From Nannocystis sp. (lineage in GTDB: Bacteria; Myxococcota_A; Polyangia; Nannocystales; Nannocystaceae), in the NCBI RefSeq assembly GCF_016714285.1, contig NZ_JADJNN010000002.1, positions 643,001-707,000 on the forward strand: 64,000 nucleotides of DNA, read 5' to 3'. Shown in pieces: positions 1-8,899 of this stretch (positions within the stretch are counted from its first letter, which is position 1; the number at the start of each line of letters is the position of its first letter). The position numbers and the translations under genes were made by a program. The notes beneath the pieces were generated by a model. It saw only the letters and a program-made list of their open reading frames with translations, was not told the origin of the DNA and searched no databases.

Positions 1-246
1 ACGCTGCCGGCGATCCGTCCGGCGCTGGCGGCCGGGATGGCGCTGTGCTGGGCGCGCGGGCTCGGTGAGTTCGGGGCGACGATCACCTTCGCGGGCAATC
101 TCGAGGGGCGGACGCAGACGATGCCGCTCGCGGTGTACGACGCGCTGCAGACCGACCCCGAGGCGGCGGTGGTGCTCGGGCTGGTGTTGCTGGCGGTGTC
201 CTTGACCCTCTTGACGGTCCTGCGCGGGCAGATCGGTCGGCGATGA
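1..246 (+). CDS. modB: Molybdate ABC transporter permease, C-terminal fragment
   Basis: The reading frame is open from the first base, so the gene begins upstream of the window. The 81 visible residues carry the permease sequence GEFGATITFAGN followed by GRTQTMPLAVY, which is the classic end of the EAA cytoplasmic loop region of ModB, and then a hydrophobic last membrane segment (VVLGLVLLAVSLTLLTVL). In the family this inner-membrane subunit forms the molybdate channel and docks on the ATPase ModC. The stop codon overlaps the start of modC by 4 nt (ATGA), so the two are translationally coupled. Identification is confident from the motif plus the neighbour. Confidence 0.93.
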   Translation, partial: TLPAIRPALAAGMALCWARGLGEFGATITFAGNLEGRTQTMPLAVYDALQTDPEAAVVLGLVLLAVSLTLLTVLRGQIGRR

Positions 247-959
247 GCGCGGGGTTGGTGATCGACGCGGAGCTGCGGCGCGGGGGCTTCGCGCTGGCGC
301 TGGACTGTGAGCTGCCAGAGGGCTGCACGACGGCGCTGGTGGGGCCGAACGGGTCGGGGAAATCGACGGTCGTGGAGCTGCTGGCGGGGTTGCTGCCGAT
401 CTCCCGCGGGAGCGTGACGCTGGCGGGGCGGGTGCTCGAGCGGGTGCCGGGGCTGCGCTTGCCGCCGCAGGCGCGCGGGCTCGGGGTGGTGTTTCAGGGG
501 CTGGCGCTGTTTCCGTCGCTGTCGGCGGTGGAAAACGTGGCGTACGGGCTGGAAGCGCGTGGGGTGGCGCGTGGGGTGGCGCGGGCGGAGGCGCTGCGCT
601 GGCTGGGGCGCTTCGAGCTCGCGGAGGTGGCGACGCGGCGGCCGGGGGAGCTGTCGGGCGGGCAGGCGCAGCGGGTCGCGCTGGCGCGGGCGATGATCGG
701 CCGGCCGCCGCTGCTGCTGCTGGATGAGCCGATGTCGGCGCTCGATGTCGAGGCGAGGGGGGCCGCGCGGTCGCTGCTGCGCGGGTGGCTGGCGGCGGCG
801 CCGGGGGTCAAGCTGCTGGTCACGCACGACCTCGACGACGCGCGGGCGGTGGCGGACCGGATGCTTGTGCTCGACGCGGGGCGGGTGGTCGCGGAGGGGG
901 CGGTGGGCGAGTTACTGGCCGCGCCGCCGCCGTTTTTGGCGGCGATGCTGCGCGGGTGA
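243..959 (+). CDS. modC: Molybdate ABC transporter ATP-binding protein, short form
   Basis: ATPase of 238 aa that would power molybdate import with ModB. Visible motifs: Walker A GPNGSGKST at residues 34-42, Q-loop near 85, signature LSGGQ at 137-141, Walker B LLLLDE at 157-162 and H-loop His195. Canonical ModC is about 350 aa because of a C-terminal Mop/TOBE molybdate-binding domain; that domain is absent here, so the protein ends just after the ABC domain. A short internal duplication (RGVARGVAR) sits near residue 107-114. ATG overlaps the modB stop (ATGA). Later genes for XdhC and MocA suggest that the cell makes molybdopterin enzymes. Confidence 0.92.
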   Translation: MSAGLVIDAELRRGGFALALDCELPEGCTTALVGPNGSGKSTVVELLAGLLPISRGSVTLAGRVLERVPGLRLPPQARGLGVVFQGLALFPSLSAVENVAYGLEARGVARGVARAEALRWLGRFELAEVATRRPGELSGGQAQRVALARAMIGRPPLLLLDEPMSALDVEARGAARSLLRGWLAAAPGVKLLVTHDLDDARAVADRMLVLDAGRVVAEGAVGELLAAPPPFLAAMLRG

Positions 960-1026
960 GGAGAGGGAGAGGCCGGGCTGGGCGGCGTTGTTTGACAACG
1001 GCGACCGGACGAAAGAACCTGCGGAG

Positions 1027-1815
1027 ATGTGCTTGCTCAGCGCCGACGAGTTGCTGGCCCCCAACCTGAGTATTTCGGAGACCAAGATCTTCGCCCGAGG
1101 CGATGGAGCGCGGCAGTGGCTGGCCTATTCGATGCACCTCGAGACGGCGGGGGCGGTGGCGATGATCCTGCCCTTGCCGGTGCCCGCGGGCTCGCCCGAG
1201 GACGCGGCGGGGTTCGTCGACCTGTCGCAGTATCCGACGCTGTTCACGGACCTGGTCGCGTGCATGGCGGGCGGCCGGCCGATCCACGACCCGGAGTACG
1301 ACCTCAAAAATCTCTTCGCCGATGACGCGCCGCCGCTGAAGGTGCACAAGGTGGGCAGCTTCGTGGCCTCTTACGTGCCGACCCTGGCCGACTTCTCGCG
1401 TCTCGATCGCTGCTTTCGCCTCCCGCAGGCGATCTGGGACCAGCTCCCGGGCTATGCAGATTGGGGCTTCGCGGTGATTCAGTTCCGGCCCGGGTATCAC
1501 GAGGACCACCCGATCGGCCTGCACTTTCCCCGGCGCTGGACCGATCGCATCTATTTCCCGACCACGCATGTGCACGACGGCATTCTGCACGACGAGGCTC
1601 GCTTTGATCACATGCTCTACTATCAGGGCATGATCCGTCCGGCCCGCCAGGGTGCGGCGAGCGAGCGGGCCGGTTGGGCCTTCGCACGCGCTCCCACGCA
1701 CCAATTTGTCGATCTCGAGCGGGCTGCAGGTATGGTCGACGGTGAGCAGCCGCTCGAGCGCCTTCGTTATCATGGCACCCGTCCCAACGAGGACGTGTGG
1801 CTGCTGCCGGTCTGA
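1027..1815 (+). CDS. Conserved-looking protein of unknown function
   Basis: A 262-aa soluble protein with no signal peptide or membrane segment. I do not recognise a family. It has a balanced, globular composition, including an aromatic and His-rich stretch around residues 155-190 (HEDHPIGLHF, then FPTTHVHDG) that could bind a metal. The ORF is open much further upstream, but that part lies antisense-free inside modC in another frame; I chose the ATG at 1027 because the protein-like composition begins there. A TTGACA hexamer at 992-997 could be a -35 element. It ends convergent to the sulfatase gene. Confidence 0.7.
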   Translation: MCLLSADELLAPNLSISETKIFARGDGARQWLAYSMHLETAGAVAMILPLPVPAGSPEDAAGFVDLSQYPTLFTDLVACMAGGRPIHDPEYDLKNLFADDAPPLKVHKVGSFVASYVPTLADFSRLDRCFRLPQAIWDQLPGYADWGFAVIQFRPGYHEDHPIGLHFPRRWTDRIYFPTTHVHDGILHDEARFDHMLYYQGMIRPARQGAASERAGWAFARAPTHQFVDLERAAGMVDGEQPLERLRYHGTRPNEDVWLLPV

Positions 1816-1828
1816 GCGTTGTCACGAG

Positions 1829-1849
1829 GTCGTCGAGTTTACCGACGAC
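1829..1849. terminator. Small hairpin between convergent genes
   Basis: Perfect 7-bp stem GTCGTCG/CGACGAC around a 7-nt AT-containing loop, lying between the stop at 1815 and the convergent stop at 1913. It has no clear T-tract, so its role as a two-way terminator is only likely from its position. Confidence 0.4.
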
Positions 1850-1912
1850 ATCGCGTGCGTCCGCCACGGTGCCCGGGCGATCGGGTCGGCGAATCAAGGC
1901 ACTTCGCCAATG

Positions 1913-4900
1913 TCAGGGGCTCGGGCCCGTGGCGAGTGGCAGGCTGAGCGAGCGGGCGAGGTCGTGGTCGGCGACGGCGCGCGAGCGGGTGAGGGTCTGC
2001 TGGGCGCGGGCGGTCAGGGTCTTGCACGCTGCGAGCGGGAGGGGGCGCCAGGAGGGGTGTTCGAAGCAGGCGCCGGCGCTGGGGATGCCGCGGCCCGCGG
2101 TCACGAAGGCGCGGCCCTCACCGATCGCCGAGCCGTCGGCGAAGACTGCGAAGCCGGGGTCGTGCTGGCCGGGCAGGAGGACGGCGCCGGCGAAGCTGCG
2201 CGGGGCGGGGATGCCGAGGTAGTGGAGCAGGGTCGGGGCGAGGTCGATGTGGCCGCCGACGGTGCTCACGCCGCCGTGGACCGGGCCCTTGGGCAAGACG
2301 ACGAGGCCGGCGATGCGGTCGAGCTGGAGCGGGACGGCGGGCGACCAGGCGGTGATGCCGGCGAGTCGCAGCAGCTCCGGGGTGAGCGGGAGGCGGCTGT
2401 CGTGGTCGCCGTAGATCGCGATGACGGTGTTGTCGGCGAGGCCGGCGTCGGCGAGGTTGGTGAAGAGTTCGGCGAGCGATCGGTCGAGGTGGTGGACGCC
2501 GTGGAGGTAGTTGCCGAGGGCGCTGCCCTCGAGGGCGCCGAGCTGGAGGCGCTTGAGGTCGGCGGGGAAGTGGTCGTAGGGGTGGTGGAGGCTGAGGGTG
2601 ACGAGGAAGGCGAAGAAGGGGCGTGGGGTCGCGGCGAGCTCGGGGAGCATGCGGCGGAAGAAGGCGTCGTCGGCGAGGCCCCAGCCGATGGTGGGGCCGG
2701 GGCCGAGTTCTTCGCTGAAGAGGGAGCGCTGGAAGCCGTAGCGGGGGTGGAGGACGGCGCGGTTCCAGAAGCCCTTTTTAAAGGGGTGGGCGGAGAGGGT
2801 GCTGTAGCCGTGGTCGCGGAGGACGTGGGCGAGGGTGAGGAAGTGGTTGTCGGCGCGGAGGAAGGCGACGGCGCCCTGGCCGAGGGGGAGCTGGGAGTTG
2901 AGGACGGCGTACTCGGCGTCGGAGGTCATGCCCTGGGCGGTCTCGTCGGCGAGGTCGTGGTAGGTGAGGGCGCGGTCGCGGAGTTGGTTGAGGAAGGGTG
3001 TGACCGGCTGGCCGTCGATCTGGGCGCCGATCACCCAGCCCTGGAGGGCCTCGGCCTGGATGAGCAGGAGGTTCGCGTTGTGGGCGACGGCGAAGCCTGG
3101 ATCTGGTGGTGGGGGCGGGCGGCGGAGGAAGAAGTTGGCGATCGCGGCGTGCTCGAGCGGGGTGAGCTCGCTGCGCAGCAGGCGTTCGCGGGCGGTGCGG
3201 AGGACGTCGAAGGCGTGGGCGCCGATGACCCCGAAGCGGCCGACGTTGTGCTGTTCGGAGAACACGCGGTCGCCGAGCGGGCCGGCCATCGCGGCGGCCA
3301 TGGCGATCGCGAAGGGCAGCGGGGCGAGGAGGGCGAGGGCCAAAGTTGCGGCGCGCGGTGAGCTGTCGCGACCGTCGTGGCCACGCGGGGTTGCTGTCCG
3401 TCGTGAGCTGTCTCTTGGGACACGTGGCCAGGCGAGCGCGAGGAGGAGGCCGGCGAGGGCTGGGACGGCGAGCCAGCGGTGGGCCGGGACGGACAGGGCG
3501 GCGATGCTGCCGCCGATGTCGCCGACCTGATGGCTGGCGATGAGGGCCTGGACGGGGACGATGCTGCCGAGCAGCTGCATGTACAGGAGGTCGGCGAAGA
3601 GGAGGGCGGCGGTGAGGAGGCTGAGGAGGAAGGCCGCGGTCGGCCGGGCGCGGCCGGGCGTGGCGAGGACGAGGAGGGCCGGCAAGGACGCGGCCGAGAC
3701 GGAGATCGCCAGGCCGCCGCGCCAGGGTGGCAGGCCGGCGAGGTCGGCGAAGGACAGGCCGAGGACGAGGGTGGCGGCCCAGCTCCACAAGACGGGGAGG
3801 CGGCGGAGGGCGGCGGGGCCGAGGCGGCGGCGGCGGGCCTGGACGACGAGGGCGAGGGTGGCGGCGAGGAGGAGGAGCTGGGCGAGGTCGCTGCGGCGGG
3901 TGACGAACACGGCGGCCGAGATCGGCAAGCCAGCGCTCGGCGGGGCGGCCCAGGCGACGTGTTCGCGGACGAGGCCGAGCTCGAGGGTGTAGGGGCCGGC
4001 CTCGGTCGGGCCGGCGACGCGGAGGGTGACGCTGGCGCTGGTGCCGGGGGGGATGTCGCCCGGGAGCTCGCTGCGCAGGCCGTCCTCACCGACCGCGATG
4101 CCGTCGGGGCTGCGCCAGCGGTAAGAGAGGCGGTCGGCCGTGCGCGGCGAGAGGGTGGCCGTGCCGGTGTTGCGGATCCGGAGGTGGACGAGCTCTTCGC
4201 GGCCGACCGGCAAGGTCCACGGCCAGTCGGCCGCGCGCAGCTCCCAGGCGAGCAGGGGCGGCAGGACATCGACGGGGAGCGCGGCGGGCGGGTCGGTCTC
4301 GTACCAGCCGATGTTCTCGCGGACGGCGGCCCACTCGAGGGTGTGTGGGCCGGGGGTGGGTGGGCCTTGCACGCGGGCGTCGACGATCACTTCCTCGTCG
4401 CGGGCGAGCGGTGGGAGCGGGGTGCGCAGGCCGTCGTAGTCGACGATCTGGCCGGTGGCGTCGCGCCAGTGGTAGCTGAGGGCGAGGCCGTGGTCTTCGG
4501 GCCAGTCGTCGCCGCGGTTGGTGACGAGGACGTCGAGCTCGCTGACGCTGCGGGCGTGGAGCTCCGGGAGCTCGGCCTCGACCTCGATGCGGTCGCGGGC
4601 CGGGCCGATCGTGGTGGTGCTGCTGCGTTCGCCGGCGGTGGGCGGGCCGAGCCAGCGGACGTGCTCGCGGACGGGCTCCCACTCGAGGGTGTAGGTGCCC
4701 GGGGTGGGTGGGGCCTCGAGGCGAGCGCTGAGTTCGACGCTGGTGTTCGGCGCCACGGGGCCGGGGAGGGCGGTGCGGATGCCCTCGCTGCGGCGGCCGT
4801 CGGCGTCCTGCCAGTGGTAGCTGAGGCGGTCACCGGCGGCGGGCGACCAGGTGGTGTCGCCGGTGTTGCGGAGGCGGAGGGGGACGGCGATTTGTTCGCC

Positions 4901-5389
4901 GGCGGCGAGCGGTGGGAGCGGCGGGGGCGGGTCGATCGACCACGCGAGTTCGGCGTCGCTGGCGACGACCTCGACGGGGATCAGCAGGTCGTGGGTGAAG
5001 CTCGCGGGGCCCCACCAGCGCCGGTGCTCGCGGACCGGTTCGAACTGCAGGTAGTAGCGGCCGGGGGTGGTCGGGGCGCGGACGGTGGCGAGCAGGCGGA
5101 CCTGCTGGCCCGGGGGGAGCGGGGCGGGCAGCTGCGTGCGGGCGCCGTCCCACTCGAGCACGCTGCCGTCGAGGTTGCGCCAGTGGTAGGCGAGGCGGTC
5201 CTGCTTCTCCTCGGACCAGGTGAGGGCGGTGCGGTTCTGCAGCGTGACCTCGACCTCGACCTGCGCGCCGGGGGCGAGGGTCGGCGGGACGGCGTGCGTG
5301 AGCAGCTGCCAGTGGCCGTCCGGGAGCTCGGCGCGGGCGGCCGCGGGGGCGAGCAGGAGGACGATCAGCGGCAGGCGGAGCCGGAGCAT
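1913..5389 (-). CDS. LtaS-like sulfatase/phosphoglycerol-transferase-type enzyme with four N-terminal Ig-like repeats
   Basis: A 1158-aa envelope protein. Residues 1-20 are a signal peptide (LPLIVLLLAPAAARA). About residues 25-450 hold four related modules of roughly 105 aa, each with a DRLSYHWR-type strand, a (R)T-LP..PP turn and a PG.Y.LE..PVREH..W ending. About five membrane segments follow (470-690), then an alkaline-phosphatase-fold domain (769-1100). In that domain the LtaS metal and nucleophile residues are recognisable: Glu780, Thr822 in GMTSD (GKTSD in LtaS) and GDHD at 994-997, plus GGHIDLAPTLL. Family members transfer phosphoglycerol or phosphoethanolamine groups, or hydrolyse sulfates, outside the membrane. 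The ORF is open upstream to 7369, but that part overlaps two other genes; the signal peptide fixes the start at 5389. Confidence 0.82.
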   Translation of the reverse strand: MLRLRLPLIVLLLAPAAARAELPDGHWQLLTHAVPPTLAPGAQVEVEVTLQNRTALTWSEEKQDRLAYHWRNLDGSVLEWDGARTQLPAPLPPGQQVRLLATVRAPTTPGRYYLQFEPVREHRRWWGPASFTHDLLIPVEVVASDAELAWSIDPPPPLPPLAAGEQIAVPLRLRNTGDTTWSPAAGDRLSYHWQDADGRRSEGIRTALPGPVAPNTSVELSARLEAPPTPGTYTLEWEPVREHVRWLGPPTAGERSSTTTIGPARDRIEVEAELPELHARSVSELDVLVTNRGDDWPEDHGLALSYHWRDATGQIVDYDGLRTPLPPLARDEEVIVDARVQGPPTPGPHTLEWAAVRENIGWYETDPPAALPVDVLPPLLAWELRAADWPWTLPVGREELVHLRIRNTGTATLSPRTADRLSYRWRSPDGIAVGEDGLRSELPGDIPPGTSASVTLRVAGPTEAGPYTLELGLVREHVAWAAPPSAGLPISAAVFVTRRSDLAQLLLLAATLALVVQARRRRLGPAALRRLPVLWSWAATLVLGLSFADLAGLPPWRGGLAISVSAASLPALLVLATPGRARPTAAFLLSLLTAALLFADLLYMQLLGSIVPVQALIASHQVGDIGGSIAALSVPAHRWLAVPALAGLLLALAWPRVPRDSSRRTATPRGHDGRDSSPRAATLALALLAPLPFAIAMAAAMAGPLGDRVFSEQHNVGRFGVIGAHAFDVLRTARERLLRSELTPLEHAAIANFFLRRPPPPPDPGFAVAHNANLLLIQAEALQGWVIGAQIDGQPVTPFLNQLRDRALTYHDLADETAQGMTSDAEYAVLNSQLPLGQGAVAFLRADNHFLTLAHVLRDHGYSTLSAHPFKKGFWNRAVLHPRYGFQRSLFSEELGPGPTIGWGLADDAFFRRMLPELAATPRPFFAFLVTLSLHHPYDHFPADLKRLQLGALEGSALGNYLHGVHHLDRSLAELFTNLADAGLADNTVIAIYGDHDSRLPLTPELLRLAGITAWSPAVPLQLDRIAGLVVLPKGPVHGGVSTVGGHIDLAPTLLHYLGIPAPRSFAGAVLLPGQHDPGFAVFADGSAIGEGRAFVTAGRGIPSAGACFEHPSWRPLPLAACKTLTARAQQTLTRSRAVADHDLARSLSLPLATGPSP

Positions 5390-5460
5390 GCGCGAGGGCA
5401 GGCTACCGCATGCGGCGGCGCGAGGCGAGCGTGGCGAGGTGGCCCGAGGGGCATGTCTGA

Positions 5461-5540
5461 TGGGACAGGTCCGGGGCGTCGCGGGGGACAGGTCAGGGTG
5501 AGCAAGCTGGTCCTTGGGACATGTCCTCAGGGACCTGGTC
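5461..5540. repeat. Cluster of GGACAGGTC/GGACATGTCC words
   Basis: Between the stop of the gene at 5527 and the start of the sulfatase, the words TGGGACAGGTCC, GGGGACAGGTC, TTGGGACATGTCC and GGGACCTGGTC follow each other within 80 nt. GGACATGTCC at 5517-5526 is a perfect 10-nt palindrome. The same words are scattered through the whole window. Confidence 0.6.
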
Positions 5541-6627
5541 TTTTGGACCTGAGTCGGAGGCCAGGTCCGACCGGGAACCAGACGCCGATCTCGAGGCCGA
5601 GGCCGAGCTCGAGGCCGCCGAGCTCGGTGGTGGTGTTGGGGAGGCGGAGGACGGGGCGGCGCAGGTGGGCGTTGGCCTGGCCGCTGCTCCACAGCTCGAG
5701 GCGGGCGCCGACCCGCAGGCGGGCGCCAGCGCGGCCGATCGGTGCGCTGTAGCCGGGTGAGAGGCGCAGGCCGAGGCCGAGCAGGGGGCCTGGTTTGCCG
5801 GCCGGGGAGCTCAGGGGGACCTTGCCGTGGCCGCTGCCGAGGCGCCAGGTCTCGACGCCGAGCATGACGGCGGCGGGGAGCTCGAAGCCGCCGCGGCGCA
5901 GCGCGTAGCCGAGGCCGAGGCCGACGCGCAGGCGCTGGAGCTGGAAGTGGTCGACGGCGCGGGTGAGCCACTGGAGGTCGGCTGCGAGCAGCAGGCCGGA
6001 GGGGGCGCGGGCGTCGAGGCCGAGGCCGGCTCCGGCGCCGCGCAGGCCGGGGGGCGCGAGGCCGAGGCCGGCGCCGGCGCGCAGGATCGGGCCGAGCTGC
6101 CAGCGCGGGGCGGGTGCGGGTGGCGGGGGTGCCGGTGCGGGGATGTCCTTTGGGACAGGTGGCTGCGGTGCCTCGAGGAGGGCGGGTGGGACGGGGACGT
6201 CCTGTTGATCGGGGACGGCGGTGTCGTCCTCGATGGCGGCGACGAGGTTGGCGAGGGCGGAGGCGACGGGTCGCGGTGAGGCGTCGGCGTCGAGCTCGAG
6301 CTGGCGGAGGTAGGCGCGGCCGTCGGCGAGGATGAGGGTGAGGAGCAGCTGGGACTCGTCGTGGCGCAGCTCGATGAAGGCGCGCAGGGAGCCCTCGTCG
6401 GCCGCGGGGACGGGCTCGCCGTCGCTGACCAGCGTGACCGCGGGGAGGCGCAGGTGGATCGCCTGGGCGAGCGCGGCGGGCTCGATGAAGCCGTCGCTCC
6501 GGAGGATCGCCACGCGGATGCGGGGAGTGGGGACGGTGGAACGCGAGACGGCCGGCGCCTGGGGGGGCGTCGGCTCGGGGCTCGTCACCAGCAGGGCCAG
6601 CGCGATCGTCGTCCACGTGGGTGCCAC
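5527..6627 (-). CDS. Secreted protein with probable C-terminal outer-membrane beta-barrel
   Basis: A 366-aa protein starting at GTG 6627 with a signal-like N-terminus (TIALALLV). Residues 35-130 form a small soluble domain with charged strands (RIRVAILRSDGF, then an arginine-free linker). A proline-rich linker (about 140-175) separates it from a C-terminal 190 aa in which short Gly/Leu-rich amphipathic strands alternate (GAGLGLAPPG, GLGLGYALRRG, LGLGLRLSPGY), typical of myxobacterial barrel-like proteins. No family is named with confidence. A TATACA hexamer lies 9 nt before the GTG. The linker includes a copy of the window's GGGACAGGT word, encoding VPKDIP. Confidence 0.65.
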   Translation of the reverse strand: MAPTWTTIALALLVTSPEPTPPQAPAVSRSTVPTPRIRVAILRSDGFIEPAALAQAIHLRLPAVTLVSDGEPVPAADEGSLRAFIELRHDESQLLLTLILADGRAYLRQLELDADASPRPVASALANLVAAIEDDTAVPDQQDVPVPPALLEAPQPPVPKDIPAPAPPPPAPAPRWQLGPILRAGAGLGLAPPGLRGAGAGLGLDARAPSGLLLAADLQWLTRAVDHFQLQRLRVGLGLGYALRRGGFELPAAVMLGVETWRLGSGHGKVPLSSPAGKPGPLLGLGLRLSPGYSAPIGRAGARLRVGARLELWSSGQANAHLRRPVLRLPNTTTELGGLELGLGLEIGVWFPVGPGLRLRSKRPGP

Positions 6628-6690
6628 GTCGGAGCGTGTATAGCCGCCTCGCCGCGGAACTGCGAGGGTCCGCGGCGGCGGTGCGGGGCC

Positions 6691-7593
6691 TCAGGGCTTC
6701 TGCTGCTGGCAGCTGTCGAACTTCAGCGCGCAGTCCTCCTTGGCCACGCCCTGGTCGAGGCACTCGGCGTACTGCGCTTCGCAGTCGGCGGGCGGCTCGG
6801 GGTTGGGATCGGGCGGCTGGCACTGCAGGAGGATCGGCTCGCACTTCTCCGGGCCGTAGCCTTGCTGGACGCAGTCCTCGTACTGAGCCTTGCAGTCGTC
6901 GGGCTGCGGCGGGGGCGGCTGGGGCTGGCAGCTCTGCAGGAGGATCTCGCACTTCTCCGCGGGGGTGCCCTCCTTGATGCACTGGTCGTACTGCGGCTTG
7001 CAGTCGTCGCCGGGCGGGGGCGGCTGGGGCTGGGGGTAGCAGCCGCACAGCTTCAAGATCGGCGCGCAGCCTTCGTCCGTGCCGCCGAGCTCGACGCACT
7101 TCTTGAAGTCGGCGTCGCAGCCACCCTCCTGCGGGGGAGGCGGCGGGGGCTGGCAGGCGTCGAGGAGCGGCTGACACTTCTCGGGCGGGGCGCCCTGATC
7201 GATGCAGTCGACGAACTGCTGCTTGCAGTCGTCGGCGGGCGGCGGTGGCTTGTCGCCGGGGGGCTTGCACATGTCGAGCAGCGGGGCGCACTCGTCCTTG
7301 GTGCCGCCCTTGTCGACGCAGAGGTGGAACGCGGCGTGGCACTCGGGCTGGGGGCCGTCGGGGCCGCACTCGCCCTGATCGGGCTTGTCTGGGTGATCGG
7401 GCTTCTCGGGCTTGGGGCCGGGCTTGTGGTGGGGCTTGTGGTGGGGCTTGTCGGGCTTGGGCTGACAGCCGCAGTCCTCGTGCTGGGACTCGAGCGATCG
7501 GTCGCTGGTGTTGGGGTCGCAGGCGAACAGGGCCGTGAAGGCGACGCCGACGACGGACAGACCAAGGCGATGGAGGGATGGATGGCTCCGCAT
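6691..7593 (-). CDS. Cys-rich lipoprotein with six tandem C-x6-C-x9-C-x6-C modules
   Basis: A 300-aa predicted lipoprotein: signal peptide ending FTALFAC, then a Lys/Pro/His linker, then six copies of a module whose four cysteines keep exactly the spacing C-x6-C-x9-C-x6-C (for example DCKQQFVDC, then EKCQPLLDAC). Modules are joined by Pro-rich linkers. Spacing of seven between paired cysteines and a Gly-containing turn fit a disulfide-stapled helical hairpin. An AGGAG ribosome site lies 8-9 nt before the ATG. I do not recognise a named family; such proteins are often mis-annotated. A surface or matrix role is inference. Confidence 0.75.
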   Translation of the reverse strand: MRSHPSLHRLGLSVVGVAFTALFACDPNTSDRSLESQHEDCGCQPKPDKPHHKPHHKPGPKPEKPDHPDKPDQGECGPDGPQPECHAAFHLCVDKGGTKDECAPLLDMCKPPGDKPPPPADDCKQQFVDCIDQGAPPEKCQPLLDACQPPPPPPQEGGCDADFKKCVELGGTDEGCAPILKLCGCYPQPQPPPPGDDCKPQYDQCIKEGTPAEKCEILLQSCQPQPPPPQPDDCKAQYEDCVQQGYGPEKCEPILLQCQPPDPNPEPPADCEAQYAECLDQGVAKEDCALKFDSCQQQKP

Positions 7594-7678
7594 GACTCGC
7601 GCTCCTCTTGTTTCAACAGGGGGTGACTGTTGTCAGTGACGCGAGCCCGGCGGGCATTACAGATTTTGTTACGCGAGA

Positions 7679-8899
7679 TTATGGCGGACAGAGAGCGGGG
7701 CCGATGCTGAGGTCGTCGATGCTCCAGCCGCCGAGGGGCGGGTTCTTGCCGTCGGAGCGCTGGCAGAAGCGGACCCGCAGATCGGGGTCCTTGAAGGCGT
7801 CGAGCGGCTCGCTGTGGTGCATCCACTCGGGGCTGATGAAGCCCTTGGGGATCATGATGAGGGTGACCCAGTCCTGCTTCTGGCCATCGAACACGTCGAT
7901 GCGGCTCTCCATCGTCATGCCGGTGCTGAGGATGTCCCAGAAGTCGAGCCACAGCTCGCCGGGGTAGTCGGCGACGTCGACGCTGGGGCTCTCGAGGCAG
8001 GCCTCGGGGAAGAAGTCGGTCGGGAGGCAGTCGCCGATCGCGGTGCCGGCGAGGTGGTTGTCGGCGCTCGGCGAGTGGTCCTGGCCGGGGTCGTCGGCCT
8101 TGGGGATCGCACACTTCGAGGCGACGGCGGGGCCGATCTGCCACGGCGGCTCGGCGATCCAGCCGCCGGCGAGGCTGAAGTCGGTGAACAGGGCGGGCGG
8201 CTTGGGCTGGGGCGCGAGGCACTCGCCGCCGCTGCACAGCTCATCGAAGGTGCACTTGTCGCCGTCCTCGCAGGGCTGGCCCTCGGAGGTCCACTCGACC
8301 GCGCAGTGGCCGGTGACGGGGTTGCACAGGCCGGCGCGGCAGGGGCCGTTGAGGTCGCTGCAGTCGACCATGGCGAAGGGGACGCACTTGCCGCTCTGGC
8401 ACTCGTCCTTCTGCGTGCACGGGTCGCCGTCGTCGCAGGGCTCGCCGTCGCTCCGCGGGGTCGACTCGCACACGCCCGAGGGCAGGCAGTTCTGGACCTC
8501 GCAGGGGCCGGCGGGCGGGCACTCCTTGATGTCGTGGCACTGCTGCTGCTGCGGGTCGCAGACGCCGGCGATGCAGACGCCGAGCTCGCAGTCCTTGGGG
8601 GTCTCGCACTTGCTGCCGGGCTTGCACGGGGGGCAGGGGCCGCCGCAGTCGACGTCGGTCTCGCCGGGGTCGCGGCCGCCGTTGTGGCAGTCAAAGCCGT
8701 CGCTGTCGGGGCCGCCGGGGCCGCTCGGTGGTTCGTGGGTGGTCTCGCCGTGGCCGGTGGTGCTGGTTGGTTCGCCGGTGGTCTCGCCGGGGCCCTGGGT
8801 GGTGCCGTCGTGGCTGGCGAGCTCGAACACCAGCGGGGAGCAAGCCTGTCCCACGGGACAGGTGAGGATCGCGGCCAGGATGGCGCGGCGCCGGGTCAT
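7679..8899 (-). CDS. Cys-rich lipoprotein with jelly-roll-like C-terminal domain, third gene of sigma operon
   Basis: A 406-aa lipoprotein. The signal peptide ends CPVGQAC; this lipobox region is encoded by a perfect inverted repeat (8845-8862). A Thr/Ser/Gly-rich linker (TTGEPTSTTGHG) leads to myxobacterial Cys-rich modules with the pattern CxNGxxDxxETDxDCGGxC and then Dickkopf-like CxxxxC units (residues about 70-230). The last 170 aa have no tandem cysteines and read like a beta-sandwich (GELWLDFWDIL, then VRFCQRSDG, ending GGWSIDDLSIGP), similar to MAM/concanavalin-like adhesion folds. Its ATG overlaps the upstream stop (ATGA), so it is coupled to the sigma and TPR genes. Confidence 0.78.
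   Translation of the reverse strand: MTRRRAILAAILTCPVGQACSPLVFELASHDGTTQGPGETTGEPTSTTGHGETTHEPPSGPGGPDSDGFDCHNGGRDPGETDVDCGGPCPPCKPGSKCETPKDCELGVCIAGVCDPQQQQCHDIKECPPAGPCEVQNCLPSGVCESTPRSDGEPCDDGDPCTQKDECQSGKCVPFAMVDCSDLNGPCRAGLCNPVTGHCAVEWTSEGQPCEDGDKCTFDELCSGGECLAPQPKPPALFTDFSLAGGWIAEPPWQIGPAVASKCAIPKADDPGQDHSPSADNHLAGTAIGDCLPTDFFPEACLESPSVDVADYPGELWLDFWDILSTGMTMESRIDVFDGQKQDWVTLIMIPKGFISPEWMHHSEPLDAFKDPDLRVRFCQRSDGKNPPLGGWSIDDLSIGPALCPP
8845..8862. repeat. Perfect inverted pair CCTGTCCC-AC-GGGACAGG
   Basis: Two 8-nt arms separated by 2 nt, inside the signal-peptide codons of a lipoprotein gene. It belongs to the dispersed GGGACA(T/G)G family of this window. Confidence 0.75.

Noticed and set aside
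5390..7369. Upstream two thirds of a 1818-aa minus-strand ORF
   Set aside because: Only the part below 5389 has signal peptide and domains; the rest is Arg/Pro-rich shadow of two other genes in another frame.
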